Of a stretch of DNA of 55,961 nt, positions 8,842-19,500 are shown piece by piece; positions within the stretch are counted from its first letter, which is position 1; every line of letters begins with the position of its first letter. The translations under genes and the position numbers were made by a program. The notes beneath the pieces are model-generated. The model made no database searches. It saw only the letters and a list, made by a program, of their open reading frames with translations, and was not told the origin of the DNA. Origin of the DNA: an uncultured Lachnospiraceae bacterium (lineage in GTDB: Bacteria; Bacillota; Clostridia; Lachnospirales; Lachnospiraceae); the NCBI GenBank assembly GCA_947630855.1, contig CANRJF010000005.1:1-55961 (forward strand). The letters are read 5' to 3'.

Positions 8842-11412
8842 TCACATTTTTCTGCCGCAGCACTGTTTGTACTTTTTACCGCTTCCGCAGGGGCATGGGT
8901 CATTGGGGTAAACTTTTGCAGATTCCCGCCTCTTAGGCCCCCTTACGGCAGAATCGTCTTTGTTGGTTCCCGTTACCTTGGCAACCTGTTCACGTTCTAC
9001 TTTCTGCTCAATGCGCACATGGTACAAAAGACGTACCGTTTCCTCCTGGATATTGGCAATCATGCCGTCAAACATGTCAAACCCGCTCATCTTGTATTCC
9101 ACCAGCGGGTCTTTCTGGGCGTAAGCCTGAAGGCCGATACCCTGACGAAGCTGGTCCATATCGTCAATGTGGTCCATCCACTTCCTGTCAATTACCTTTA
9201 AAAGCACAACCCGCTCTAACTCACGGAACTGCTCCGGCTCAGGAAATTCCGTCTCTTTTGCCTCATAAAGTTTTACGGCTTTCTCCTTAAGGGTATGTTT
9301 TAACTCCTTGCTGTTTTTCATATCCGCCACATCTTCCGGCGTCACAGGATTTAGAGGAATCACAGGGATAAGAATATCATTTAATTCTTTCACATCCCAT
9401 TCCTGGGGAGGCAGTTCGTTGGAAATACACATATCCACAGCCGCTTCCACCCTGTCCGTAATCATCTTAAAGATAACATCCCGCATACTCTCCCCGTTTA
9501 ACACGCGAAGACGCTCTGCATAGATAATCTCCCTCTGGTCATTCATTACCTGGTCATACTCTAACAGATTCTTACGTATTCCAAAGTTATTGTACTCAAT
9601 TTTTGTCTGGGCCTTCTCAATGGCGGAAGACAACATCTTATGCTGAATCTGTTCGCCTTCCGGCACTCCTAATGCATTAAACATGGACATTAACTTTTCC
9701 GAACCGAAAAGACGCATTAAATCATCTTCCAGGGAAATATAAAACTGGGATTCTCCCGGGTCTCCCTGACGCCCGGAACGTCCCCTGAGCTGATTGTCAA
9801 TTCGTCTGGATTCATGGCGTTCCGTACCTATAATCTTTAAGCCTCCCGCCGCTTTTGCTTCATCGTCCAGTTTAATATCCGTACCACGGCCCGCCATATT
9901 GGTGGCAATGGTAACTGCACCGTGGACTCCTGCCTGGGCTACAATCTCCGCCTCCTGCTCATGGAACTTGGCATTTAACACATTGTGGGGAATGCCCCGG
10001 CGTTTTAACATCTTGCTTAATTCTTCCGAAGTGTCAATATTAATAGTACCTACCAGAACAGGCTGTCCCTTTGCATGTGCCTCCTCCACGGCATCGCACA
10101 CCGCATGCATTTTCTCCCGTTTCGTCTTGTAAACCACATCCTGCAAATCCTCACGGATAACCGGACGGTTTGTGGGAATCTCAATAACGTCCATTCCGTA
10201 AATATCACGGAACTCCTTTTCCTCCGTTAAGGCAGTACCCGTCATACCTGATTTTTTCTCAAATTTATTGAAAAAGTTCTGGAATGTAATGGTTGCAAGG
10301 GTTTTGCTCTCCCTTTTCACCTTTACATGCTCCTTCGCCTCAATTGCCTGATGCAGTCCGTCGGAATAACGCCGTCCCGGCATAATACGTCCGGTAAACT
10401 CATCCACAATCAAAACTTCATTGTCTTTTACCACATAATCCTGGTCCCTGAACATAAGGTTATGGGCACGGAGGGCAAGAATTACGTTATGCTGGATTTC
10501 CAGATTCTCCGCGTCCGCCAGGTTATCAATCTTAAAAAACTGCTCTACCTTTTTGACGCCTTCCAGGGTTAAATTTACTACCTTATCCTTCTCATTTACA
10601 ACAAAATCTCCTGTCTCCTCAATCTCCACTCCCATAATGGCGTCCATTTTGGAGAACTCCTGGCTTTCCTCACCCCGGGTAAGCTGCTGTGCCAAAATAT
10701 CACAGGCTTCGTAAAGCCTGGTAGACTTCCCGCTTTGCCCGGAAATAATAAGCGGGGTTCTTGCCTCGTCAATCAAAACAGAGTCCACCTCATCAATAAT
10801 GGCATAATGAAGCCCCCTCTGTACCAACTGTTCTTTGTAAATCACCATATTGTCCCTAAGGTAGTCAAACCCAAGTTCGTTATTGGTAATATAAGTAATG
10901 TCACAATTATAGGCTTCCCGTCTCTCATCATTATCCATAGAGTTTAATACAACCCCTACGGTAAGCCCTAAAAATTCATGCACCTGTCCCATCCACTCCG
11001 CATCACGCTTTGCCAGATAGTCGTTGACAGTTACAATATATACGCCTTTTCCCTCTAAGGCATTTAAGTATGCCGGAAGGGTAGATACCAAAGTCTTACC
11101 TTCACCGGTACGCATCTCTGCAATTCTACCCTGATGAAGGATAATGCCGCCGATAAGCTGCACCCTGTAATGTTCCATATCAAGCACACGCCTTGCCGCT
11201 TCCCTTACCGTTGCAAAAGCTTCCGGGAGAATGTCATCTAACGTCTCCCCCTCACCCAGCCTCTTTTTAAATTCCTTTGTCTTATCCCGAAGCTGCCCGT
11301 CTGACAACTGTTCATATTCATCATGGTAAGACTCAATCTTGTCCACTATGGGATAGATTCTTTTCAATTCCCTCTCACTGTGGGTACCAAATATTTTCTG
11401 TATTGCATTCAT
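8842..11412 (-). CDS. secA: Preprotein translocase ATPase SecA
   Basis: SecA is the ATP-driven motor that pushes unfolded preproteins through the SecYEG channel. The 856-residue protein shows the Walker A region (MRTGEGKT, residues 100-107), the DEVD box (207-210), the helicase-II signature with TNMAGRGTD and [13 protein letters not shown], and the C-terminal SEC-C zinc-binding motif [13 protein letters not shown]. Length and motifs are those of the housekeeping SecA of Firmicutes. The start is ATG at 11412 with GGAG seven bases upstream. It is preceded by its own promoter and followed by a strong inverted-repeat terminator, so it appears to be a single-gene unit. The gene is intact. Confidence 0.98.
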   Translation of the reverse strand: MNAIQKIFGTHSERELKRIYPIVDKIESYHDEYEQLSDGQLRDKTKEFKKRLGEGETLDDILPEAFATVREAARRVLDMEHYRVQLIGGIILHQGRIAEMRTGEGKTLVSTLPAYLNALEGKGVYIVTVNDYLAKRDAEWMGQVHEFLGLTVGVVLNSMDNDERREAYNCDITYITNNELGFDYLRDNMVIYKEQLVQRGLHYAIIDEVDSVLIDEARTPLIISGQSGKSTRLYEACDILAQQLTRGEESQEFSKMDAIMGVEIEETGDFVVNEKDKVVNLTLEGVKKVEQFFKIDNLADAENLEIQHNVILALRAHNLMFRDQDYVVKDNEVLIVDEFTGRIMPGRRYSDGLHQAIEAKEHVKVKRESKTLATITFQNFFNKFEKKSGMTGTALTEEKEFRDIYGMDVIEIPTNRPVIREDLQDVVYKTKREKMHAVCDAVEEAHAKGQPVLVGTINIDTSEELSKMLKRRGIPHNVLNAKFHEQEAEIVAQAGVHGAVTIATNMAGRGTDIKLDDEAKAAGGLKIIGTERHESRRIDNQLRGRSGRQGDPGESQFYISLEDDLMRLFGSEKLMSMFNALGVPEGEQIQHKMLSSAIEKAQTKIEYNNFGIRKNLLEYDQVMNDQREIIYAERLRVLNGESMRDVIFKMITDRVEAAVDMCISNELPPQEWDVKELNDILIPVIPLNPVTPEDVADMKNSKELKHTLKEKAVKLYEAKETEFPEPEQFRELERVVLLKVIDRKWMDHIDDMDQLRQGIGLQAYAQKDPLVEYKMSGFDMFDGMIANIQEETVRLLYHVRIEQKVEREQVAKVTGTNKDDSAVRGPKRRESAKVYPNDPCPCGSGKKYKQCCGRKM

Positions 11413-11458
11413 ATATTATAACTCCTATCAGTTTACACAATTTTACACATTATCGTAT

Positions 11459-11487
11459 ATTGTAACACTTTCATACCGGATTCACAA
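11459..11487 (-). promoter_or_regulatory. Candidate secA promoter
   Basis: Reading leftward: -35 TTGTGA (11487-11482), a 17-base spacer, -10 TACAAT (11464-11459), about 47 bases before the secA ATG. Confidence 0.45.
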
Positions 11488-11539
11488 TAGAGAAAAAAAT
11501 TAACTTTACATAAAAGAATTGTAAACTTTTTATTACCTG

Positions 11540-12925
11540 CTAACATAAATATCCTGTGTACATCAGCCCGAACAATACGCAGAACAATACACAGCACATG
11601 CCTGCAAGCTGCATTGCTTCCAAAACCCTGCGTTTTGAACGCAGCAGGGCAATGTTATTTACAACCAGCCACGTTGCACTCGTGCCCAAAATCATATAAA
11701 AAAACAGAAATGTTCTTTCCTGGGAAACATATATGGTTGGGGTAAAGCCTATAATCACCCTGGTTGCAAGGCCCAAAACAAGAATAAAACACTGTGCCAA
11801 AAGTTCTATCCAGTTTTCACACACCACCACCATAGACACCAGGACGCTGCCTAATACAATCAGGTAAACCAGCATAATGACATAACTGGAACCCATCTGG
11901 TAATTGCTCTCATTTACATAGGCATTATCCAAAAGAAGCTGCCAGAATTCAGGCAGATATTCCTCCAGCATTCCCCCGAAAAACACAAACACAATATTGA
12001 CCACCACCGGAACCAGAGCCAGAAAACGGTATTCCAGTTTTTCGCTTTTTAAAAAAACCAGCACTGCCAGAATCCCTGCAAAAAGCAGGAAAATCAGATT
12101 GTTTGAGGCAATGAGATGCTTCATGGTATCCATAAATCCAAGGCAGAGCTTATCCAAAAAATCAAAGGAGGCATAGGAGGGCATCCAGTTGGCAATCTCT
12201 TTGCTCTCCCGAAGGGCATTCCCCGGACATGTGAGAATAAAAATTATTTCTGCCAGGGAAACAAGAAAACATGCCAATACATGCCAGTAATCCTTCCATT
12301 TCATTTTCCTGTATATAAAATACAATATTGCCAGCAGGTTTACGGCAAGTATCACTGCACACATCTGCTCCATATTAGCGCCGAAAAGAGCCGCCAGCAC
12401 ATACAGCGCCCCCAGCCACAGGGGAGTTTTTTTGCCGTAACAAATCCTTGTCACACCATGAAGGGAAAACACGCCAAGAGCCAGTGCCCATGTATAATTC
12501 ACACTTGTGGCAATCCACCCTGCCGTCTGCAAATCCCATATGGGATAAAGCAGCAGAAAACCTGCTGTCATGGCACAGGAAACCCGGCGTTTTTCCTCGG
12601 GGAACAGCCAGCAGAAAGACCAGGCAAGAAACATCCAGAAAAAATAATCCAGTATTTTCCATAGGGCATTATTCCTGGAAACGTAAACTAAAACTCCCTC
12701 AATCAAAAACCTGGAAGACCAGGTATGATAACGCATATCAATATAATCTTTTAATGTGTAGGCATCAAGCTGGTTTCTGAAAAACCACATGGCATCCGAC
12801 TGTTCCGGCTCTTTCATAAAAATATGGTATACAAGCTGGATAACCCCGAATATTAACAGGGGCAGATATTTTTCCTGGGTAATATTTTTAAAAAATGACT
12901 GTACTTTTTTCATTTTATCCATCAT
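11540..12925 (-). CDS. DUF6056-like polytopic membrane protein (possible GT-C-type)
   Basis: A 461-residue protein with about ten hydrophobic helices. The first loop holds a conserved-looking acidic/aromatic stretch (QSDAMWFFRNQLDAY, DMRYHTWSSRFLIEG), a pattern found in DUF6056 and other GT-C-fold membrane proteins that may use lipid-linked sugars. It is the last gene of a three-gene unit: its ATG overlaps the stop of the preceding small protein by one base (TAATG), and that gene overlaps the radical SAM gene. A role in cell-surface glycan or polymer assembly is an inference from fold type only. GAGGAG is 11 bases upstream of the first ATG; a second in-frame Met follows at once. The family name is moderately certain. 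Confidence 0.55.
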   Translation of the reverse strand: MMDKMKKVQSFFKNITQEKYLPLLIFGVIQLVYHIFMKEPEQSDAMWFFRNQLDAYTLKDYIDMRYHTWSSRFLIEGVLVYVSRNNALWKILDYFFWMFLAWSFCWLFPEEKRRVSCAMTAGFLLLYPIWDLQTAGWIATSVNYTWALALGVFSLHGVTRICYGKKTPLWLGALYVLAALFGANMEQMCAVILAVNLLAILYFIYRKMKWKDYWHVLACFLVSLAEIIFILTCPGNALRESKEIANWMPSYASFDFLDKLCLGFMDTMKHLIASNNLIFLLFAGILAVLVFLKSEKLEYRFLALVPVVVNIVFVFFGGMLEEYLPEFWQLLLDNAYVNESNYQMGSSYVIMLVYLIVLGSVLVSMVVVCENWIELLAQCFILVLGLATRVIIGFTPTIYVSQERTFLFFYMILGTSATWLVVNNIALLRSKRRVLEAMQLAGMCCVLFCVLFGLMYTGYLC

Positions 12926-13413
12926 TAGTGATTAAACTCCTCTCCTGTATCCAGCAGAATATCTTTCCCGTTATGGCAGCAGCGGATAAAAAACTTCGTT
13001 CCCTTTTCCACTTTATCTGCAAAAACCACGGAAGAAAAACCGCAGTTATCATAATTAAACCCGTCGTCTTCTTTCTTTGTCCTCTTTTTATTTATCGTAC
13101 ATTCCGTGGGAAGTTCATAATATTTATCCTTCACCGGATTATAGGCGACCACCCGGATATCGGCATAATCAATGCTTTGACCCGGCACATATGCATATCC
13201 TTCCAGCTTAATAAATTTTTCCCCGTACGTCTTTTCTATTTTGTAAACCATCTGCCCGTTGTCTATCTGGCATCCGCTTACATCCACAGGCCGTATTCTC
13301 TGGCTCCAAAAAAACAGGAAAAGTAGAAATACTACCCCGCAAAGGGCAAATATTCCTCCTATCCACCTGACGGCAGTTTTTTTATCATAATTTTCTTCCA
13401 ATTGAATCTTCAT
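12925..13413 (-). CDS. Hypothetical single-span membrane-anchored protein
   Basis: A 162-residue protein of unknown function. A short charged N-terminus is followed by one membrane helix (WIGGIFALCGVVFLLFLFFW, about residues 17-36) and a soluble, presumably external domain of about 125 residues rich in beta-prone and aromatic residues, with four cysteines (in GCQ, TECT, DNCGF and FIRCCHN regions). It lies between a radical SAM protein and a DUF6056-like protein with stop/start overlaps on both sides (ATGA and TAATG), so the three are probably translated together. No known domain was recognised. Confidence 0.7.
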   Translation of the reverse strand: MKIQLEENYDKKTAVRWIGGIFALCGVVFLLFLFFWSQRIRPVDVSGCQIDNGQMVYKIEKTYGEKFIKLEGYAYVPGQSIDYADIRVVAYNPVKDKYYELPTECTINKKRTKKEDDGFNYDNCGFSSVVFADKVEKGTKFFIRCCHNGKDILLDTGEEFNH

Positions 13414-15143
13414 TGCAGCTCCTCTTTTTCTATCTCTGTTATCTTTGCCTGATGGTCTAAGGCATCCCTTTTTTCATACTCAAACAGCACGTAAATTTCT
13501 TCCTCCAAACGCCGGGGCAGTTCCTTTATGGTCTTTGCCTCTTTCCCCGGGAAACGGTAGAAAAAAGGCTCAATATGGGATAACTTTCCGTTTTTACAGT
13601 ACTTTTTTATAATCCCGCTACGTACAGAAAGCGGGGCAGCCCACTTTGGACGGCTTTTTAAATTCTCTCTGTAATACAAATCAAAAAGCAGTGACTGCTC
13701 TATTAAATCCAAAGATACTTTTTTATCTTCCCCTAAAAATTCCAAAAGGATTTCACACCGGCGGATTCTGGAATGATTCATGGAAAGATAGCCTTTTCTT
13801 TCATAAAATTTCCCCAGCTTAAGGAAAAAACAAAAAGAATCCTGATAAACCACATCCAGGCATTTCATGGTAACCTGAAACTGGCCGCTGTTATAATACA
13901 CTTCCAGCATTTCCTCCACCAGTTTAATGGAAAGCATCTCCCCGTAGGAAAGCCACTTTGTCTCCAGTACCTCATAGGGAGGCTGGCTTCTGTAAATCAT
14001 ACCATATTCTTCTTTTTTTTCAAACATATAAGAGCCTTTTAGGACTTTTAAAAAACCAAGCTGCAGTTGGTCAGGCTTTAGCCTGTAAATATCCCGAAAA
14101 GATTTGGCAAAACTTTCGTATCCCTCGTAGGGCAGCCCTGCAATTAAATCCAGATGCTCATGGATATTGCCCGGTTTTTGAATGCGCTTTACCTTTTCCC
14201 TTATGTCTTCCAAAGACATGTTCCGGCGGATTTCTTTTAAGGTTTTTTCATTGGTGGACTGAACCCCGATTTCCAATTGAACCAAACCGGGACGCAGGGA
14301 AGAAAGCAGTTCCAATTCCTCCTCCGTAAGTAAATCTCCGGCAATCTCAAAATGGAAATTGGTGATTCCCCTGTCTTTTTCCTTTATAAATTTCCAGATT
14401 TCCATGGCATGAACATGGCTGCAGTTAAATGTCCTGTCCACAAATTTTACCTGGGGCACTTCCTTTTCAATAAAAAATGCCAGTTCTTCTTTTACCAGCT
14501 TTATGTCCCGAAAGCGCAGGGACTTTTCCACGGAAGAAAGACAATAGCTGCACCGGTAAGGGCATCCTCTGCTTGATTCATAATATATGATGCGGTTTTT
14601 AAACTCCTCCATATCCTCGTAGCAAAAGGGAATGGTATTTAAGTCCAAAGGTTCCCTTTCTCCGGTGATTTGAATTTCCTCTGTGCCGTATCCCCCATTT
14701 CTGTAAGCAATCCCCCGCAGTTTTCGGAGGTCTTCTGTTTGTTCTCCCCGGATATAATGTCCTGCCAGCTCCGAAAAAACAGCTTCCCCTTCTCCTATCA
14801 TAACACCATAAAAAGCGGGATTTTCCATAAAGGTTCCCGCTATTTCATAGGAGACTTCCGGTCCCCCCACCCAGACTGGAACATTGGGCACAAGTTTGTG
14901 AAACTCCGCCGCAATTTCCCTTACATAAGCATAATTCCAAATATAACAGGAAAAGCAAAGTACATCCGGTTTTATTTTATATATTTCCTGTAAAATATAT
15001 TCACTTCTCTGATTAATCGTAAATTCTTTTATTTCTATGAAATCTCTGTACTCTTTGGCGTATGCCCGCAAACTGTATACCGCTAAGTTGGAGTGGATAT
15101 ATTTTGCATTAATGGCTGTCAGAAGTATTTTCATTTTGTCCAT
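13410..15143 (-). CDS. B12-binding-domain radical SAM protein (DUF4080-type)
   Basis: A 577-residue enzyme of the cobalamin-binding radical SAM class. Residues 1-130 form a B12-binding-like Rossmann domain (KILLTAINAKYIHSNLAVYSL, then PDVLCFSCYIWN and VWVGGPEVS). The radical SAM core carries the [4Fe-4S]-ligating CPYRCSYC motif with Cys194, Cys198 and Cys201. The C-terminal 200 residues resemble the DUF4080 extension found on these Clostridia proteins. The B12 domain lacks an obvious DxHxxG base-off motif, as in many relatives. The substrate is unknown; relatives are often methylases or tailoring enzymes. An AAAAGG site precedes the ATG at 15143, and Met4 is an alternative start. It heads a three-gene operon. 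Confidence 0.88.
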   Translation of the reverse strand: MDKMKILLTAINAKYIHSNLAVYSLRAYAKEYRDFIEIKEFTINQRSEYILQEIYKIKPDVLCFSCYIWNYAYVREIAAEFHKLVPNVPVWVGGPEVSYEIAGTFMENPAFYGVMIGEGEAVFSELAGHYIRGEQTEDLRKLRGIAYRNGGYGTEEIQITGEREPLDLNTIPFCYEDMEEFKNRIIYYESSRGCPYRCSYCLSSVEKSLRFRDIKLVKEELAFFIEKEVPQVKFVDRTFNCSHVHAMEIWKFIKEKDRGITNFHFEIAGDLLTEEELELLSSLRPGLVQLEIGVQSTNEKTLKEIRRNMSLEDIREKVKRIQKPGNIHEHLDLIAGLPYEGYESFAKSFRDIYRLKPDQLQLGFLKVLKGSYMFEKKEEYGMIYRSQPPYEVLETKWLSYGEMLSIKLVEEMLEVYYNSGQFQVTMKCLDVVYQDSFCFFLKLGKFYERKGYLSMNHSRIRRCEILLEFLGEDKKVSLDLIEQSLLFDLYYRENLKSRPKWAAPLSVRSGIIKKYCKNGKLSHIEPFFYRFPGKEAKTIKELPRRLEEEIYVLFEYEKRDALDHQAKITEIEKEELQ

Positions 15144-15307
15144 TTAAACCTTTTCCCTTAAATGCAAACCCGTAACGGAGAATCCTCCCTCTCTGGCAGT
15201 TATCATAGCATACCCCCCGATAAAAAACAAGATATACCATTTTTTTGATTTTCTTTTTCTTGGATTTCACAGAGGTAATGGCCGCTTTTGCGGGCTTTAA
15301 CGTAAGC

Positions 15308-16372
15308 TTAATGGATGGCTGCTGATATCAAGCACTGATTCCCCTCAAGAATTTCTATCCGGCTCCACTGCTCCCGGCTTCCAGCGTAATACACATCTTT
15401 CAGGTTACTGCAAATATAAAAGGCAGCTTCCCCTATATACGTCATACTATCCGGGATTCTTATACTCGTCAGACCGCTGCATTCCCAAAAAGCATCATCC
15501 CCTATGCTCGTCACACTATCCGGTATGTTTATGCTGGCCAGGCTGCTGCAACACATAAAGGCACCCGTCTCTATGCTCGTCACACTATTCGGGATGCTTA
15601 TGTTTGTCAAGCCGCTGCAAGACACAAAGGCATAACCTCCTATGCTTGTCACACTGTCTGGAATATTTATGCCCACCAGGCTGCTGCAATTACAAAAAGT
15701 CTCATACTCTATACTTGTCACTCCCGGCGGGATGCTTATGCTGGTTAAGCTGCTGCAGCCATTAAAGGCACAACTCCCTATGCTCGTCACTCCTGACGGG
15801 ATGCTTATACTCGTCAGACTGCTGCAATTCTCAAAAGCCCCACTTCCTATACTCGTCACACTATTCGGGATACTTATACTCGTCAGGTTATTGCAGCCAC
15901 AAAAAGCATCAATCTCTATGCTCGTCATTCCTGACGGGATGCTTATGCTCGTCAGGCTGCTACAATTACTAAAGGCACCACGCCCTATGCTCGTCACACT
16001 ATCCGGGATTCTTATGCTCGTCAGGCTGCTGCAAGCCCAAAAAGCCTTAATTCCTATGCTTGTCACACTATCCGGGATTCTTATGCCAGTCAGGCTGCTG
16101 CAATCACCAAAGGCACCACGCCCTATGCTCGTCACTTTTTTGCCGTCAATTTCAGACGGAATCTCAATGTCTGTACTGCTCCCCACATACTTTGTAATCT
16201 CCAGCGTACAGTTTTCCAGTTCCATATACCTGAAACCTGTTTCTGTATTGCCCTCAGCTTTTGTAAATTCCTCCTGCGTCTGTATTTCCTGTGCAGATGC
16301 CGTTATCCCTGGAAGGCTGGAACATGCCAGCATAGCCGCCATTCCAAGGCAAAGTAATTTCTGACATTTCAT
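15308..16372 (-). CDS. BspA-type leucine-rich-repeat surface protein, probably C-terminally truncated
   Basis: A secreted 354-residue protein: a signal peptide (about residues 1-27, cleavage after ASA), a linker, then eleven 23-residue BspA/TpLRR repeats of the form VTSIGxxAFxxCSSLTSIxIPxS from residue 80 to 332, and a short cap (YYAGSREQWSRIEI). These repeats form a solenoid used in adhesion or binding at the bacterial surface. The protein stops straight after AAIH, where relatives usually continue into Ig-like or Fn3-like wall-attachment domains. Shifting frame by one base just after this point gives KLTLKPAKAAITSVKSKKKK, which looks like the start of such a domain, so the tail seems lost by frameshift and deletion. 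The start has GGAG nine bases upstream and a consensus promoter. Confidence 0.85.
   Translation of the reverse strand: MKCQKLLCLGMAAMLACSSLPGITASAQEIQTQEEFTKAEGNTETGFRYMELENCTLEITKYVGSSTDIEIPSEIDGKKVTSIGRGAFGDCSSLTGIRIPDSVTSIGIKAFWACSSLTSIRIPDSVTSIGRGAFSNCSSLTSISIPSGMTSIEIDAFCGCNNLTSISIPNSVTSIGSGAFENCSSLTSISIPSGVTSIGSCAFNGCSSLTSISIPPGVTSIEYETFCNCSSLVGINIPDSVTSIGGYAFVSCSGLTNISIPNSVTSIETGAFMCCSSLASINIPDSVTSIGDDAFWECSGLTSIRIPDSMTYIGEAAFYICSNLKDVYYAGSREQWSRIEILEGNQCLISAAIH
15377..16135 (-). repeat. Eleven tandem 69-bp coding repeats (LRR units)
   Basis: Eleven head-to-tail 69-base units encode the 23-residue LRR repeats. DNA identity between units is high, with recurrent words such as ATGCTCGTCACACTATCCGG on the plus strand. 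Such an array can expand or contract by slippage or recombination. Confidence 0.85.
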
Positions 16373-16419
16373 AATTAAATTCTCCTATCTTTTATCAAAT
16401 TCCGACATAAATTATTTTA

Positions 16420-16448
16420 ATTATATTCCACTTTTTCAGGCTTGGCAA
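16420..16448 (-). promoter_or_regulatory. Promoter of the LRR gene
   Basis: Reading leftward: -35 TTGCCA (16448-16443), a 17-base spacer, -10 TATAAT (16425-16420), about 48 bases before the start codon. Confidence 0.6.
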
Positions 16449-16465
16449 TAAAAACTTTGTATGTT

Positions 16466-16541
16466 GCAACAGCTCAGTTTATCAGTAATTTGAGCTGCAT
16501 GAAGCATTGCTGTATTTATAACTGATGGGCTGAACTGTTGC
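16466..16541. repeat. 76-bp imperfect palindrome after the PTPS/SGNH gene
   Basis: Arms GCAACAGCTCAGTTTATCAG (16466-16485) and CTGATGGGCTGAACTGTTGC (16522-16541) pair along 20 bases. Plus-strand RNA has one mismatch and three G-U pairs; minus-strand RNA has three mismatches and one G-U. The right arm abuts the stop codon at 16542. It could act as a terminator or 3' stabiliser, or be a MITE-like remnant. Confidence 0.6.
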
Positions 16542-19500
16542 TTAAAATTCCTCCAATGCTTCTATTTTTTTTGCCAGTTTTTTCCCCATGGTCTTAGCCC
16601 CTTTTTTATTGGGATGAATGCCGTCGGTAAAAGATACCTTCCAGTTCGATGTCTCCACCACCGTACAGTATTTTACACCTTGGGAAGCCTGCCTGATATT
16701 ATCGGCATTTCTCTGGTTTAAAGGAATCATCGCAATAATATGTGCATCAGGATGTGTTTTATGAAGTTTTTTTAACGTATTCTTATACTCTCTGATAAAT
16801 ACGGCATCACTGGACTTAGCATCATTTGTGCCATGCTCCAGCACAATAATATCAGCATCATATGCCGGGGCTTTCCTTGTTTTGGATGCGGATGTGATTA
16901 CATTATAACAATTATCGCATTCTCCTTTTTCAATAATTCCCGTACTTCCGTATCCCACAAAATAAGGCACCATATCCAACTGCTTTGCACAATACCAGGC
17001 ATAACTGCGGGTGGCGCTGGTAGATGCCGCCGACAGCGCCATGCCCAATACTCTTCCCCCTTCCGTAATGCTGTCACCGTAAAAAGCAATAACATCATTG
17101 TCAGGTTCAACGGCGGTAACGGCTCCACTATCAGATGTGGGAGTTATACTCTTAATGCCCACACCGGCTTCATCCCACAGATTTTCCCAGGACAAGGAAT
17201 CTATTACCACACGTACATAATGGGTTCCCTTATCACCCAGGCCAATTTTGTTCTGGCTGACCAGACGGCGCTTCATACTTCCCCCGTCCACGGAATAACA
17301 ATAATAGGGAGTCTGCCTTGTATTTGTAACAAAATTTATCCTTACACTTTTACTTCCCGTAACCTTAAAATAAATGGCGCTGCCGCCTGTATTGGTAAAA
17401 TAATATTTTCCCCCGGCAATTTTCTTTTTAAACCATCTTCCGGTACGTCCGAATTTACCGCCGGCCTCCACATATTCCATGCCATCCTTCTGCACGGCTC
17501 CGGCAGATATTTCCACTGTCTGGCCTATAACCGGCATCTGGGAAGCCCATACGCATATTCCTTCGTCTGCCCCTGCTGCCAAAATAACTGCCAGTAAAAA
17601 TGCCGCCGCTTTTCTTACCCACTTACGTTTCAAAACCCTCATCTTATTTTCCTCCTTAATAAATGATGTTATAATAAATACTATTAAACTTATAAAAGAA
17701 ACCACATCAAAAAATCTCCACCGCATACGCCCGGTGTAACCCACCTTAACTTCCCCCTCATATGCCACAGGAAACTGTATGCGCATCCTGTTATTATCCC
17801 CCAGGACACAGGGCAGTTCATTCCCGTTTCCGTCAAGTGCTTTGTACCCTGCAAAATAAAGTAATGTTGTGTCAACATAGGAACCTGCCTCCCCGGAGAC
17901 CTGCATTCTGATGTTGCTTCCCTTTTTTTCATAATCCGTTAAAGATATGCCCGCTTCTGGTATGACAGGCTCTGTGTCTTTCAATGCCCCTGTCTGTGTA
18001 AAACGGTAAAGGTAATCCTCCGCCACCGCCGTGGTCACAAGGGCATCCCCATGGCGCAGATACACCTCCTGCTGTCCCGCCGAATCTACCCTGAATGCAA
18101 ACAATAAAAAAGATATTGTAAACACAGCGGCTGTCAGGGCTTTAGGGTAATTTTTCCCCCAGACGGCTGCTGCGGAAATTCCTGCCGCCAGTGCCAGGAA
18201 TCCACATGCCGGCCCTATAAGACGCCACGCAAGCTGTATCATAGATGTAAAATCATAAAGGGCGGGATTCCTTATCATGGCATCCCATGGAAACAAAGAT
18301 GTGGTACAGACTGCAATCCCAAATCCTGCCCCGCTAAGTACGAAAACCATTTTTTTCTTATGCAAATCCAATTCTGTTTTTTTACTGAACACACAGTAAA
18401 AACTTAATATAATCCCTGCAATTAAAGTCAGTCCCAGCTCCTGGGTTCTGCCGTCTCCAAAGATTCCAAACAATTCGCTAAACTCAAGGACATTCTCATT
18501 GGTAGGCCCCCTCATATTGATGATATTGGTATTCTCCCGCTCTCCGTATAGTTCAAGAAAAGGGAACAGAAACCAGGCACATAAAAGCAGGGATGAGCCT
18601 GCCGCTTTTAAAAATGCCGCAATCACATCTTTTTTCAGTATTCTGCGGATACAGCACACGCAAAATACCAGCATGATTATTCCCACAAATAAGGTTGAGA
18701 GGATATGGCTTAAAACAAGCCCCGTCATCCCTGTGCAAAGCACCCGCCATTCCTTTTTTTCCTGAAACACAATTGTATAAAAACCGCAAATCACCAAAGG
18801 GAAAAAGCACATGGCGATACATTCTCCCAAATCTCCGCGAAAATACATATTATAACAAAAATACATGCTAAACACATATATAATGCCGGACAAAACCCCC
18901 GCTGTTTTAGAGCAATGCATTTTCCTTACCGCATAATATGTAAACCATACGGCCACAAGATGGATGCAGAATTCAAAAATCTGCACGGAAGCGGCAAGAG
19001 AAACACCAAGCAGGCATAAAAATGCCGGGATATATAAAAATATATCCGGATAGTAAAGGCTGCTGTCGTACCCTGCGCCGTAAAATGCAGAAGGGTAAAC
19101 CCTCACCGGAAACTGCCCAGACAAAAACCCGTCCCGTATTCCTATAACACGCATAAGATGAAAGGGCATATCGTTTCCGTTATATTTTCCGTCAAAAAAC
19201 AGGGAATTGCAATAGCAGGGATAGCTTGAAAGCACTGCCGCAAGCATCAATACTATAAAAACCAGAAAGTCTTCCCTGCTTTTCTTAAAATAAACAATTC
19301 CTGCAAGAATATAGAAAAACAATACGAAAAAACCTGCCGCAAGAACATCCCCCGGCCTAAAATCCTGTCCGTGCACTATAACTTCATATAGCCTGAAATC
19401 TCCCTTTCCTCCGTAATACAGGTTAAAGTTTAAATTCTCCGTATATTCATTTAAATGAACCGGAATTTCCGCCAGGCCCCACGCCCCGTTTTTGGGGAGC

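Noticed and set aside
15377-16135. Regularly spaced 69-bp repeats considered as a CRISPR array
   Set aside because: Repeats are contiguous, in frame, and encode LRR units with a signal peptide; there are no unique spacers.
15642-16364. Long plus-strand frame antisense to the LRR gene
   Set aside because: It is a shadow of the periodic repeat sequence, with no ribosome-binding site.
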